Of a stretch of DNA of 19,204 bases, positions 1-7,112 are shown in pieces. The notes below the pieces were generated by a model that saw nothing but the letters and a program-made list of their open reading frames with translations, had not been told where the DNA came from and ran no database searches. The stretch comes from Enterococcus_D entomosocium (GTDB taxonomy: Bacteria > Bacillota > Bacilli > Lactobacillales > Enterococcaceae), in assembly GCF_030441895.1 (NCBI RefSeq), contig NZ_JARJAS010000037.1; one strand, given 5' to 3'. Within the stretch, counting starts at the first letter, position 1; every line of letters starts with the position of its first letter. The translations under genes and the position numbers were made by a program.

Positions 1-1387
1 AGTCATGCGTCAAGACATAGATCACAGGTGCATGCTGGATCGCAGACAAGCGCACCGCTGGACGCAAGTAATCAACGAAGACGAAGAAGGTTCCGCCATA
101 GATTCGCGTACCGCCATGCAATTGGATGCCGTTCATCGCTGCCGCCATCGCAAATTCTCGGACACCAAACCAAATGTTGCGGCCTTCGTATTGGCCAGGT
201 TCAAAGTCTTTTTCTGCTGCCACCATCGTGTTGTTGGATCCAGAAAGGTCAGCCGATCCACCCCAGAGACTAGGGACGGCTTTGGATAAGGCTTGGATCA
301 TCTCTTTGCTGGATACTCGACTAGCTTGTGAGCTGCCAACTTCGTAGCTTGGTAATGCTGCATCCCAATCTGCTGGCAATTCACCCGCAAAGGCTTGTTT
401 GAATTGCGCCGCAAGTTCTGGGTAGGCTGCTTCATAGGCATGGAAAGTTTCGTTCCAAGCGGCTTCAGCTTTTTGTCCTTCATCGATCATGGTTTCTTTG
501 AAGCGCGCGGCAACTTCTTCAGGTACGGTAAATTCTGGGTATTCCCAACCATAAATCGCTTTGGCTGCAGAAATGCCTTCGGCACCGATCGGCGCACCAT
601 GAACGGCAGAGGTGCCTTGATTTGGCGCACCGTATCCGATCACAGTCTTGATTTCGATCAAGGTTGGTTTGTCGCTTTCAGCTTTTGCTTCGTCGATCGC
701 TTTCGAGATCGCTTCTAAATCATTGCCGTCTTCAACGAGAATGTGTTGCCAGCCATACGCTTCAAAACGCGCACCGACATTTTCTGTAAAGGCTTTTGAA
801 GTTGGGCCATCTAGGGAGATGTCATTTGAATCGTACAAGACGATCAGTTTGTCTAATTTCATGTGACCAGCCATGGATGCAGCTTCTTGCGAAACACCTT
901 CCATCAAGTCGCCATCGCCACATAAAGCGTAGGTATAGTGATCGATGACTTGATACTTGTCGCGATTATAGGTTGCAGCCAAGTGGGCTTCGGCCATTGC
1001 CATACCGACTGCCATGGCGATCCCTTGTCCTAAAGGTCCAGTGGTTGCTTCCACGCCGTCTGTGTGATCGACTTCTGGATGTCCTGGCGTGCGGCTATCC
1101 CATTGACGGAAGTTTTTTAGATCCTCAATGGTCACATCGTAACCAGACACATGCAACAAGCTGTACAATAGCGCCGAACCGTGTCCAGCAGACAAAACAA
1201 AGCGGTCACGATCCACCCAGTTGCGAGAAGTCGTTGGATTGACTTTCAAGTGTTTCGTCCACAAGGCATAGGCCATGGGTGCTGCCCCCATCGGTAATCC
1301 TGGATGTCCTGAATTGGCTTTTTGTACGGCTTCGATACTTAATGTACGAAGGGTGTTCACTCCTAATTGATCGATTTTATCAAACAA
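1..1387 (-). CDS. tkt: Transketolase, N-terminal 462 residues (3' end beyond window)
   Basis: Thiamine-diphosphate transketolase of the non-oxidative pentose phosphate pathway, moving two-carbon units between sugar phosphates in the cytosol. Visible are the N-terminal SGHPGLPMG segment (His28), the cofactor loop GDGDLMEG at residues 157-164 and, near the left edge, VREFAM with Glu411, the position of the catalytic glutamate in the E. coli enzyme. The family is about 660 residues, so roughly 70% of the gene is here; it is cut by the window, not broken. The start is TTG at 1387-1385: AGGAGG (1401-1396) stands 8 bases upstream and no ATG fits. It has its own promoter and lies downstream of the ynzC-like gene in the same direction, as in B. 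subtilis. Identification is very secure. Confidence 0.97.
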   Translation of the reverse strand, partial: MFDKIDQLGVNTLRTLSIEAVQKANSGHPGLPMGAAPMAYALWTKHLKVNPTTSRNWVDRDRFVLSAGHGSALLYSLLHVSGYDVTIEDLKNFRQWDSRTPGHPEVDHTDGVEATTGPLGQGIAMAVGMAMAEAHLAATYNRDKYQVIDHYTYALCGDGDLMEGVSQEAASMAGHMKLDKLIVLYDSNDISLDGPTSKAFTENVGARFEAYGWQHILVEDGNDLEAISKAIDEAKAESDKPTLIEIKTVIGYGAPNQGTSAVHGAPIGAEGISAAKAIYGWEYPEFTVPEEVAARFKETMIDEGQKAEAAWNETFHAYEAAYPELAAQFKQAFAGELPADWDAALPSYEVGSSQASRVSSKEMIQALSKAVPSLWGGSADLSGSNNTMVAAEKDFEPGQYEGRNIWFGVREFAMAAAMNGIQLHGGTRIYGGTFFVFVDYLRPAVRLSAIQHAPVIYVLTHD

Positions 1388-1435
1388 TGGTAGTTCCTCC
1401 TAATTTAGGTTTTTTTTACCTTTATTACATCTTTT

Positions 1436-1464
1436 ATTATACGTGATTCAGATGCTTATTTCAA
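1436..1464 (-). promoter_or_regulatory. Sigma-A promoter of tkt
   Basis: On the minus strand TTGAAA (1464-1459) and a perfect TATAAT (1441-1436) are separated by 17 bases. They lie about 50 bases upstream of the tkt start, between the ynzC-like stop and tkt. No CcpA-type cre site was recognised nearby. Confidence 0.75.
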
Positions 1465-1487
1465 TAGCAATGAAAAGGAATTCACAA

Positions 1488-1727
1488 TTATCTGCCGTGG
1501 AGACCTTTTTTCTTTTGAATCTCTTTTAATTTCTCTGGTGTCACATCAGCACCTTCAGGATCAACGATCTTCATTCCTTCGATATGGTGACGCATTCCTC
1601 CACGAAAGGCGGTTAAATACTCGTCACGTAGAACTTTTTGTTCGTTCGTTTCTGCCTCAGTCAAACCCTCTGTTTTTTTCTTGTTGGCAAGTTCATTGAT
1701 TCGAGCTAATTTTTCTTGAGATAGCAT
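1488..1727 (-). CDS. ynzC: UPF0291/DUF896 family protein, YnzC-like
   Basis: A 79-residue, highly charged, mostly helical cytoplasmic protein matching the UPF0291 (DUF896) family: the N-terminal MLSQEKLARINELANKKK helix, the LTEAE turn, and the LRDEYLTAFRGGMRHHIEG core. The molecular role of this family is not established. In B. subtilis ynzC is the last gene of the LexA-regulated yneA-yneB-ynzC operon. Here it stands alone between lexA (divergent) and tkt, so yneA and yneB are missing. ATG at 1727 is preceded by AAAAGGAGG. A promoter (TTGTTT-18-TAAAAT) lies upstream, with an SOS box 12 bases beyond its -35, so LexA control is plausible but not shown. Confidence 0.9.
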   Translation of the reverse strand: MLSQEKLARINELANKKKTEGLTEAETNEQKVLRDEYLTAFRGGMRHHIEGMKIVDPEGADVTPEKLKEIQKKKGLHGR

Positions 1728-1751
1728 ATTCGTTCCTCCTTTTCCCTCTTG

Positions 1752-1781
1752 ATTTTACTACAAACTAGCGAATAAAAACAA
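1752..1781 (-). promoter_or_regulatory. Promoter of the ynzC-like gene
   Basis: Minus-strand TTGTTT (1781-1776) and TAAAAT (1757-1752) with 18-base spacing, about 25 bases upstream of the ATG. The lexA SOS box at 1794-1807 lies just upstream of the -35. Confidence 0.55.
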
Positions 1782-1793
1782 TAGTGTAAAAAG

Positions 1794-1807
1794 CGAACAT
1801 TTGTTTG
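1794..1807 (+). promoter_or_regulatory. SOS (LexA) box in the lexA/ynzC divergent region
   Basis: CGAACATTTGTTTG fits the Gram-positive LexA operator (CGAAC-N4-GTTCG type) with one arm mismatch. It overlaps the -35 of the lexA promoter (TTGAAT at 1805-1810), as expected for LexA autorepression, and could also act on the divergent ynzC-like gene. Confidence 0.85.
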
Positions 1808-1833
1808 AATATTCGATATACCTATGGTACACT
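1805..1833 (+). promoter_or_regulatory. lexA promoter
   Basis: TTGAAT (1805-1810), 17-base spacer, then TACACT (1828-1833) preceded by TGG, giving an extended -10. The -35 overlaps the SOS box by three bases. Confidence 0.7.
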
Positions 1834-1863
1834 AATGTTATCAAATGAAAGAAGGTGTCAGTT

Positions 1864-2484
1864 TTGGCAAAACGAACAGAAAATCGACAAATCGAAATTC
1901 TTAAGTTCATTCATACCCGTGTCACTGAAAAAGGCTATCCGCCGACTGTTCGCGAAATTGGCGAAGCCGTTCAGTTATCTTCTACCTCAACTGTTCATGG
2001 CCATTTGTCCCGACTTGAAAAAAAGGGGTTGATCTTGCGAGATCCTACAAAACCCAGAGCCATTGAATTAACTTCTTCCGGTCTTGAAAAAATCGATGTT
2101 CAGCCAGCATCCATTCCGATGCTTGGTGTCGTAACTGCGGGAGAACCGATTTTAGCAGTGGAAGATGCATCCGATTTCTTTCCGATTCCGCCAGATTTAG
2201 CAAATAGTACCGGTAGTTTGTTTATGTTGACGATCCGAGGAGAAAGTATGATCAATGCTGGCATCCTTGACGGCGATCAAGTGATCGTTCGCAAACAACA
2301 AAGTGCGCAAAATGGTGATATTGTGATCGCTATGACAGATGAAGATGAAGCTACTTGCAAACGATTCTATAAAGAAAAGAATTACATTCGTTTACAACCG
2401 GAAAATGATTACTTAGAACCAATCATTTTGCCTGACGTAACGATTTTAGGATTGGTTGTTGGGTTGTATCGACATCTGCTTTGA
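1864..2484 (+). CDS. lexA: LexA repressor
   Basis: SOS-response repressor that self-cleaves when activated by RecA. From the chosen start it is 206 residues, the usual length. The N-terminal winged-helix domain (about 1-70) includes YPPTVREIGEAVQLSSTSTV; the cleavage site is Ala92-Gly93 in VVTAGEP; the C-terminal peptidase has Ser128 (RGESM) and Lys166 (ATCKRF), the catalytic dyad. An in-frame GTG at 1855 directly abuts the AGAAGG ribosome site, too close to be used. TTG at 1864, about 8 bases after AAGG, gives the family-typical N-terminus MAKRTENRQIEIL. The gene is preceded by an SOS box and followed by a strong terminator. Very secure. Confidence 0.97.
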   Translation: MAKRTENRQIEILKFIHTRVTEKGYPPTVREIGEAVQLSSTSTVHGHLSRLEKKGLILRDPTKPRAIELTSSGLEKIDVQPASIPMLGVVTAGEPILAVEDASDFFPIPPDLANSTGSLFMLTIRGESMINAGILDGDQVIVRKQQSAQNGDIVIAMTDEDEATCKRFYKEKNYIRLQPENDYLEPIILPDVTILGLVVGLYRHLL

Positions 2485-2504
2485 TGCTCAACGAGCTGAC
2501 TAGG

Positions 2505-2535
2505 AAATCTTCGTTTTTACGAAGATTTTTTTTCT
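2505..2535 (+). terminator. Terminator after lexA
   Basis: A perfect 10-bp stem (2505-2514 with 2519-2528) with a TTTT loop, merging into a T-rich run. It separates lexA from the next gene, which has its own promoter. Confidence 0.88.
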
Positions 2536-2541
2536 TTCCTC

Positions 2542-2570
2542 TTTACAAACCGAACAAACATTCGTATAAT
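2542..2570 (+). promoter_or_regulatory. Sigma-A promoter of the small membrane protein gene
   Basis: TTTACA (2542-2547), 17-base spacer, perfect TATAAT (2565-2570), 43 bases upstream of the ATG at 2614. A LexA-type site fills the spacer and a second covers the predicted start of transcription. Confidence 0.8.
2551..2564 (+). promoter_or_regulatory. LexA-box-like site 1 (between -35 and -10)
   Basis: CGAACAAACATTCG: both outer arms fit the CGAAC-N4-GTTCG operator except A for G at position 10. It lies exactly in the promoter spacer, where a bound repressor would block RNA polymerase. Confidence 0.6.
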
Positions 2571-2577
2571 AAGCATA

Positions 2578-2591
2578 CAAACATAAGTTCG
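2578..2591 (+). promoter_or_regulatory. LexA-box-like site 2 (at transcription start)
   Basis: CAAACATAAGTTCG: fits the operator with one mismatch (A for G at position 2). It starts 27 bases after site 1 and covers the predicted +1 region. Confidence 0.5.
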
Positions 2592-2613
2592 TATTATTTA
2601 AGGAGTGAATGAG

Positions 2614-2826
2614 ATGAAAGCAGTTCGTCGATTTGGTTTTATGTTATGGGTTTTATTGATGGGTATTGTTATTGGCTATTTTGGCGTTCTAAGTGCTGTT
2701 CTGATTTTTTGTCCTCTAATGATGCTTTGGTTCATGCTATGGGATGAAAAGAAATTCCGCCAAGCAGAGCGCAAACGTAACCGCCATTATTATCACGATC
2801 ATGATTTTTATCGTTACGAACCATGA
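2614..2826 (+). CDS. Small membrane protein with a putative LexA-controlled promoter
   Basis: A 70-residue protein of no family I recognise. Residues 7-43 are almost entirely hydrophobic, long enough for one long or two tightly packed membrane segments. They are bounded by KAVRR at the N-terminus and by a strongly charged, His/Tyr/Arg-rich tail (DEKKFRQAERKRNR followed by HYYHDHDFYRY). Positive charges on both sides favour a hairpin with both ends in the cytoplasm. There is no LysM domain. ATG at 2614 is 8 bases after AAGGAG; an in-frame GTG at 2605 lies inside that site and was rejected. The promoter carries two LexA-like sites, so the protein is probably SOS-induced. By position and size it may do the job of YneA or SosA (SOS division inhibitors), but no sequence similarity was seen. 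Confidence 0.75.
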   Translation: MKAVRRFGFMLWVLLMGIVIGYFGVLSAVLIFCPLMMLWFMLWDEKKFRQAERKRNRHYYHDHDFYRYEP

Positions 2827-2853
2827 TCCTTCCCCTACATACGCCATAAGGCA

Positions 2854-2897
2854 GAAGAAACAAAAAAGGACTCCTGCGAGTCCTTTTTTGTTTCTTC
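2854..2897. terminator. Bidirectional terminator between the small membrane protein gene and apt
   Basis: A perfect 20-bp inverted repeat (2854-2873 with 2878-2897) with a CTGC loop. A-rich and T-rich flanks supply a U-tract in both directions, ending two convergent transcripts. Confidence 0.92.
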
Positions 2898-2901
2898 TTT
2901 T

Positions 2902-3414
2902 TTAGTATTCCATTAACGTCTTGATTTCAACACCTTGGATTTTATCTCTTCCATGTAAATCCATTAGTTCGATCAAAAAGGCACAGCCCACAACGATACC
3001 GCCTAGTTTTTCTACGAGTTCAATCGTTGCTTTGATCGTTCCGCCAGTTGCTAGTAGATCGTCACAAATCAAGACACGTTGTCCTGGTTTGATAGCATCG
3101 GCATGCAACGTCAAAACATCCACGCCATACTCTTTTTCATACTCTGCTTCAATGGTTTCCCGTGGCAATTTGCCTTTTTTACGTACTGGGGCAAAGCCGA
3201 CACCTAACTGGTACGCAACTGGGCAACCAACGATAAATCCGCGGGCTTCTGGTCCTACCACCATATCGATGCCTTTTTCTTGTGCATACTCAACGATCTG
3301 CTGTGTCGCATAACGATACGCTTCTCCATCAGCCATTAGCGGCGAGATGTCCCGAAAAATAATTCCCTCTTGGGGATAATCCGGAATACTAGCAATATAC
3401 TCTTTTAAATCCAT
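2902..3414 (-). CDS. apt: Adenine phosphoribosyltransferase
   Basis: Converts adenine and PRPP to AMP in purine salvage in the cytosol. At 170 residues it has the normal length. The N-terminal DYPQEGIIFRDISPLM segment and the GPEARGF adenine-site segment are present, and the PRPP loop DDLLATGGT is at residues 118-126. The start is ATG at 3414, with AGGAGG 7 bases upstream overlapping the recJ stop codon. An earlier in-frame GTG lies inside recJ and is unlikely. Only 11 bases separate it from recJ, so the two are co-transcribed, an arrangement also found in B. subtilis (recJ/yrvE-apt). Confidence 0.97.
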   Translation of the reverse strand: MDLKEYIASIPDYPQEGIIFRDISPLMADGEAYRYATQQIVEYAQEKGIDMVVGPEARGFIVGCPVAYQLGVGFAPVRKKGKLPRETIEAEYEKEYGVDVLTLHADAIKPGQRVLICDDLLATGGTIKATIELVEKLGGIVVGCAFLIELMDLHGRDKIQGVEIKTLMEY

Positions 3415-3425
3415 TTTTTTTCCTC

Positions 3426-5726
3426 CTAGACTGTCAACCACTGACGTAGGGTTGATAAATCACTCATTAATAAAAATTCTTCTGTTTTGATCATTTTTTG
3501 TCGTTGCTGATACAAATGACTCTCTGTCAGCGGACGAGAAACAGGATCAGCCGTTTTATTCAAAACACCATCTTGTATTGTAACAAATTCCAGCTCAGAA
3601 AACACCTGAATCATAAAAATAAGTAATTTTTCTGGAATTTTTAGATAGTTAGCGACCATCTTTAATTTGTAGCGAATATCCAAACGAGGCTGCTGCTTGA
3701 TCAATTGAAAAAGCCGAACATATTGCTCTCTGGTTCCTACCCCGTCTAAATAGGCATCTTCCGTCGAGTAAAACACAAACGCAATTCTTGAAGCATGAAG
3801 CGCTTGAACGACCTCTTTGATCACAGCAATATCAGCAGGACAATCTAAAAACGCGATCTCTTGGAACGGACCAGCACAAAATGTATCTTTCACAGCAGCC
3901 ACCGAGTCGAATAAGATCGTTTGTCCACAAAATCCTTGCAGCTCTCGAGGCAGTTTCTTATTGAAAACGACCCCTAATGTTTCATTTCCCAGAGAGACAC
4001 CTTGCCGACTCCTTTTCGAACGATAATCAAACAACTGCAGCCCTTCCACTGCAAAGTCATCCAACATCAGCTGCGGTTTTTTGTTGCCATTCCATTCATT
4101 GATTGAAAGCTGACCGACGATCGATAGTCGATCATTTTCAAACTCTACTGAGTCTTTTCCAAAACCAAAGCCAATCACATCTAGCTGTAGATTGGACTCA
4201 TCTGTCATCACTAACTTCAAGTGCTGGTTTTCGGTACCAATCTGGCGGGCATTTTGAGTCGATAAATTGGAAAACAGAAATTTCGGTAACGGATTGTCCG
4301 TTCCGAAAGGCGCTAAAACGTTTAAAGACTCAATAAAGTTGATCGATACTTCCGCCAATGGCAGTTCCTCATCGATCGCTAAGGGGATTCCCTGACTAAG
4401 ATCAATTCCATTTTCTTCCACATAGCGATTCATCTGAGCTTGTAGCATGTCCAAATGATCAATCGGGATACTTAAGCCAACCGCCGCATGATGACCACCA
4501 AAACTGGTAAACATGTCTTTCATCGTAGCCAACATTTCAAATAGATTCAACGCAGCGACACTTCTACCTGACCCTTTTGCTAACCCATTTTCTTTTTTGG
4601 TCAAAACAATCACGGGCTGTCCGGTACTTTGCATGATACGTCCAGCTACGATTCCTAAAACCCCTTCGTGCCAGTTATCACCTACGACCAGATGAACATG
4701 ATTGGCAGGGTCGATTTTTTCTTGCGCTTCTTTCATGATTTCTTCAACGAAAGTTTTTCGCTGCTGATTGATCGTATCTAATGTCTTGGCTAAGGTTACT
4801 GCTTCTTCTTCATCAAATGTGGTTAACAAACGAACAGCAGGATTAGGATCTTCCAACCGACCAATTGCATTGAGGCGGGGGCCAACAGCAAAACCAATAT
4901 CGATTTCGTTGACTGTTCGTTTTTTCAATCCACTGACCGTCAACAACTCATTCAAACCAAGCCGATCAGTTTGTTGGATCATTTTCAGGCCATTGCTGAC
5001 TAGTAGTCGATTCTCATCTGTCAAAGAAACCATATCAGCAATCGTCCCAATTGCAACAAGGTCCAGCAGTTCGACGGGCACTTCTTCTAATAGGGCACAA
5101 GCCACTTTAAATGCGACACCGACTCCCGCTAAATCACCAAACGGATAGTTTCCTTCAGGGTGACGGGGATGAACGATGGCAAAGGCTTCTGGGAGTTCTG
5201 CAGGAAGTTCATGGTGATCCGTCACGATCACATCGACCCCTTGCCCTTGAGCATAAGCAATTGCCTCATGTCCAGATACCCCATTATCAACGGTGATGAT
5301 CAATTGAGTCCCTGCCGCAATTTTATCTTGATAGACAGTTATGTTGGGACCATACCCATCTGAAAAGCGATTGGGCAGATAATATTCAGCTTCAGCCCCT
5401 AGCAACTCCAGTGTTTCTTTTAATACGGTGGTGCTCGTAATCCCATCTGCGTCATAGTCGCCATAAATCAAGATCCGCTCACCATTTAAAATGGCTTCAT
5501 GGATCCGTTCCACGGCCTTATCCATATCATGAAAGAGAAACGGATCATGAAGGTATTGCAGATCCGTTGATAAAAAAGCGGCTAGCGCTTCTGCTGTTCG
5601 AATATTTCTTTGCCATAGCAACGCGCCGATGCGCTCAGGAATCTTTCTTGCTTGGATCAATTCTTTAAATACAGGGGTAGCTTCGCTATCTTGCGGTCGC
5701 ACCCAATGAAAATTTGCACGTTTCAC
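3426..5726 (-). CDS. recJ: Single-stranded-DNA exonuclease RecJ
   Basis: 5'-3' single-strand DNA exonuclease for recombination and mismatch/excision repair. Counted from the GTG start it is 766 residues, typical of the long Firmicute form. The DHH phosphoesterase motifs are visible: DYDADG at 90-95, VDNG near 147, DHH at 170-172. The DHHA1 motif GGHHAAVG comes later, followed by an OB-like region and the Firmicute-specific C-terminal extension (about 560-766). GTG at 5726 is preferred (AGGAG 7 bases upstream); TTG at 5729 would leave only 4 bases. It has its own promoter and is transcribed into apt. Confidence 0.96.
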   Translation of the reverse strand: MKRANFHWVRPQDSEATPVFKELIQARKIPERIGALLWQRNIRTAEALAAFLSTDLQYLHDPFLFHDMDKAVERIHEAILNGERILIYGDYDADGITSTTVLKETLELLGAEAEYYLPNRFSDGYGPNITVYQDKIAAGTQLIITVDNGVSGHEAIAYAQGQGVDVIVTDHHELPAELPEAFAIVHPRHPEGNYPFGDLAGVGVAFKVACALLEEVPVELLDLVAIGTIADMVSLTDENRLLVSNGLKMIQQTDRLGLNELLTVSGLKKRTVNEIDIGFAVGPRLNAIGRLEDPNPAVRLLTTFDEEEAVTLAKTLDTINQQRKTFVEEIMKEAQEKIDPANHVHLVVGDNWHEGVLGIVAGRIMQSTGQPVIVLTKKENGLAKGSGRSVAALNLFEMLATMKDMFTSFGGHHAAVGLSIPIDHLDMLQAQMNRYVEENGIDLSQGIPLAIDEELPLAEVSINFIESLNVLAPFGTDNPLPKFLFSNLSTQNARQIGTENQHLKLVMTDESNLQLDVIGFGFGKDSVEFENDRLSIVGQLSINEWNGNKKPQLMLDDFAVEGLQLFDYRSKRSRQGVSLGNETLGVVFNKKLPRELQGFCGQTILFDSVAAVKDTFCAGPFQEIAFLDCPADIAVIKEVVQALHASRIAFVFYSTEDAYLDGVGTREQYVRLFQLIKQQPRLDIRYKLKMVANYLKIPEKLLIFMIQVFSELEFVTIQDGVLNKTADPVSRPLTESHLYQQRQKMIKTEEFLLMSDLSTLRQWLTV

Positions 5727-5747
5727 CAAATCACTCCTAACTAGGTT

Positions 5748-5756
5748 ATTATAGCA
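5748..5756 (-). promoter_or_regulatory. Extended -10 promoter of recJ-apt
   Basis: Minus-strand TGC-TATAAT (5756-5748), a perfect -10 with the TGn extension, 21 bases upstream of the recJ start. No good -35 is present, which is usual for extended -10 promoters. Confidence 0.6.
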
Positions 5757-5811
5757 AAGTTTATGTAAAAAGGAAAAACAACGAAAGAAACAATTTATTT
5801 TTTCATATCAC

Positions 5812-5857
5812 AAAAAAGAGCTTGCAGCGAACGATGCGCCGGCAAACTCTTTTCTTA
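5812..5857 (-). terminator. Terminator of the rnz - SDR - LapA-domain unit
   Basis: Arms 5815-5825 and 5842-5852 pair (AAAGAG plus TTGC, with one wobble) and the minus strand ends in TTTTTTG. It lies just after the LapA-domain gene and separates it from recJ. Confidence 0.75.
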
Positions 5858-5873
5858 ATTGCTCTCATGTATT

Positions 5874-6311
5874 CTAGGCTTGCGATTCAAAAGACTTCAT
5901 TTCTTCATCAATCGTTGGCGGCGTTGAGGCGCCTGCAGCACGTGACGAAAGTTGCGCTTCTTGATCGTCGAGTTGTTGCTGCCTAGCTGCTAACTCCGCC
6001 TGCTTGTTGGTATATTCTCGTTCCAAGGCTTCTCGTTCATCTTGCAGAACTTTCTCGTTATTCGTGCGATAATCCGAGAGCTCTTTTCTCAATTGTTTTA
6101 GTTCTTTTTTTTGACGGAACATTGCACTTGTGGAAACCAGCAACAAAATCAATGCGCCTAACAAAGCAGAACCAATAATGACTAAGATCAGTGGCGATTG
6201 AATCGTTGTGAAGCCAAAATTGATCGGAACAGTCATATTGTTTGCAACCGCAAATAAAACGATCACTAAAATCAGTAAAATACCAACGATAACACGCCAT
6301 TGATTTTTCAT
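5874..6311 (-). CDS. LapA-domain (DUF1049) membrane protein
   Basis: A 145-residue inner-membrane protein of the LapA-domain type: two membrane segments (about residues 6-25 and 40-63) joined by a short loop with VPINFGF, then a long charged coiled coil (about 65-125) rich in Glu, Lys, Arg and Gln, and a short acidic end. In Gram-negatives LapA helps lipopolysaccharide assembly. That role cannot apply here and the function in Gram-positives is unknown. ATG at 6311 is 9 bases from AGGAG; an upstream in-frame TTG at 6320 abuts that site and was rejected. It starts 12 bases after the SDR stop and is last in its operon. Confidence 0.85.
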   Translation of the reverse strand: MKNQWRVIVGILLILVIVLFAVANNMTVPINFGFTTIQSPLILVIIGSALLGALILLLVSTSAMFRQKKELKQLRKELSDYRTNNEKVLQDEREALEREYTNKQAELAARQQQLDDQEAQLSSRAAGASTPPTIDEEMKSFESQA

Positions 6312-6323
6312 GGGTTTCAACTC

Positions 6324-7112
6324 CTATTTTTTGTTGAACATCGTTCCTGCCATATAATCCCCGATTGCAGGAAACAGTGTATACAGTTTTGCTGCCGCCC
6401 CTAAAATATGTGGGCGATTGATTTCTCGTTTTGGATGAATCATGGCTTTGACGATCGTTTGTGCCAATTTGTTTGGTTCAAGGACAAGGCTGCCCACCGA
6501 TGATAAGTAACTACCGCTAGGATCTGCTTGGTCAAAGAATGCCGTTTCGATCGGCCCTGGGTTGACCGTTGTTACGTTGATCCCCAGTGGTTTTAGTTCT
6601 AAACGTAAGGCGTTAGAAAAACCAAGTACAGCAAATTTCGTTGCAGAGTAAACTGCGGTCTTCGGCGTAGCGATCTTACCCGCAATTGAAGCAACGTTTA
6701 TGATATGACCATGCTTTTGTTCAGCCATTTGAATCGCAACTTGCTGAGTCAAAACCATCATCCCAAGTACATTGACTTCAAACATATTACGGATGACCGC
6801 AGGATCCATCTCTGTAAACTCTTGAAAGATCCCATAGCCAGCATTATTGACAAAGACATCGATCTTTCCGACTTTCTCACTGATTTTTTCTAATAAGCGC
6901 TCCACGCTTTCAGGATTTGCTACGTCCAATTGAAACGCATACGCTTCTTTGCCGCTTAATTCCATACATTGCTCTTTGACTTTCCCAATCAAATTCGTCC
7001 TCCGGGCACAAGTCACGACGATCGCACCACGTTTTGCGGCTTCATAACAGATTTGTTCTCCAAGTCCGGCAGAACCTCCTGTTACAACGACAACTTTATT
7101 CTCCAAGTTCAT
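6324..7112 (-). CDS. Short-chain dehydrogenase/reductase, YqjQ-like
   Basis: A 262-residue classical SDR oxidoreductase using NAD(P)H on an unknown substrate. The cofactor motif TGGSAGLG is at residues 11-18, NNAG at 89-92, and catalytic Ser142, Tyr155 and Lys159 (YSATK) are all present. The C-terminal third, with a hydrophobic end, resembles the YqjQ/DltE-like SDR group. ATG at 7112 has GAGAGGA 8 bases upstream. The start overlaps the end of rnz by 17 bases, so expression is coupled. B. subtilis also has an SDR gene (yqjQ) near rnz; the functional link is unknown. Confidence 0.92.
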   Translation of the reverse strand: MNLENKVVVVTGGSAGLGEQICYEAAKRGAIVVTCARRTNLIGKVKEQCMELSGKEAYAFQLDVANPESVERLLEKISEKVGKIDVFVNNAGYGIFQEFTEMDPAVIRNMFEVNVLGMMVLTQQVAIQMAEQKHGHIINVASIAGKIATPKTAVYSATKFAVLGFSNALRLELKPLGINVTTVNPGPIETAFFDQADPSGSYLSSVGSLVLEPNKLAQTIVKAMIHPKREINRPHILGAAAKLYTLFPAIGDYMAGTMFNKK

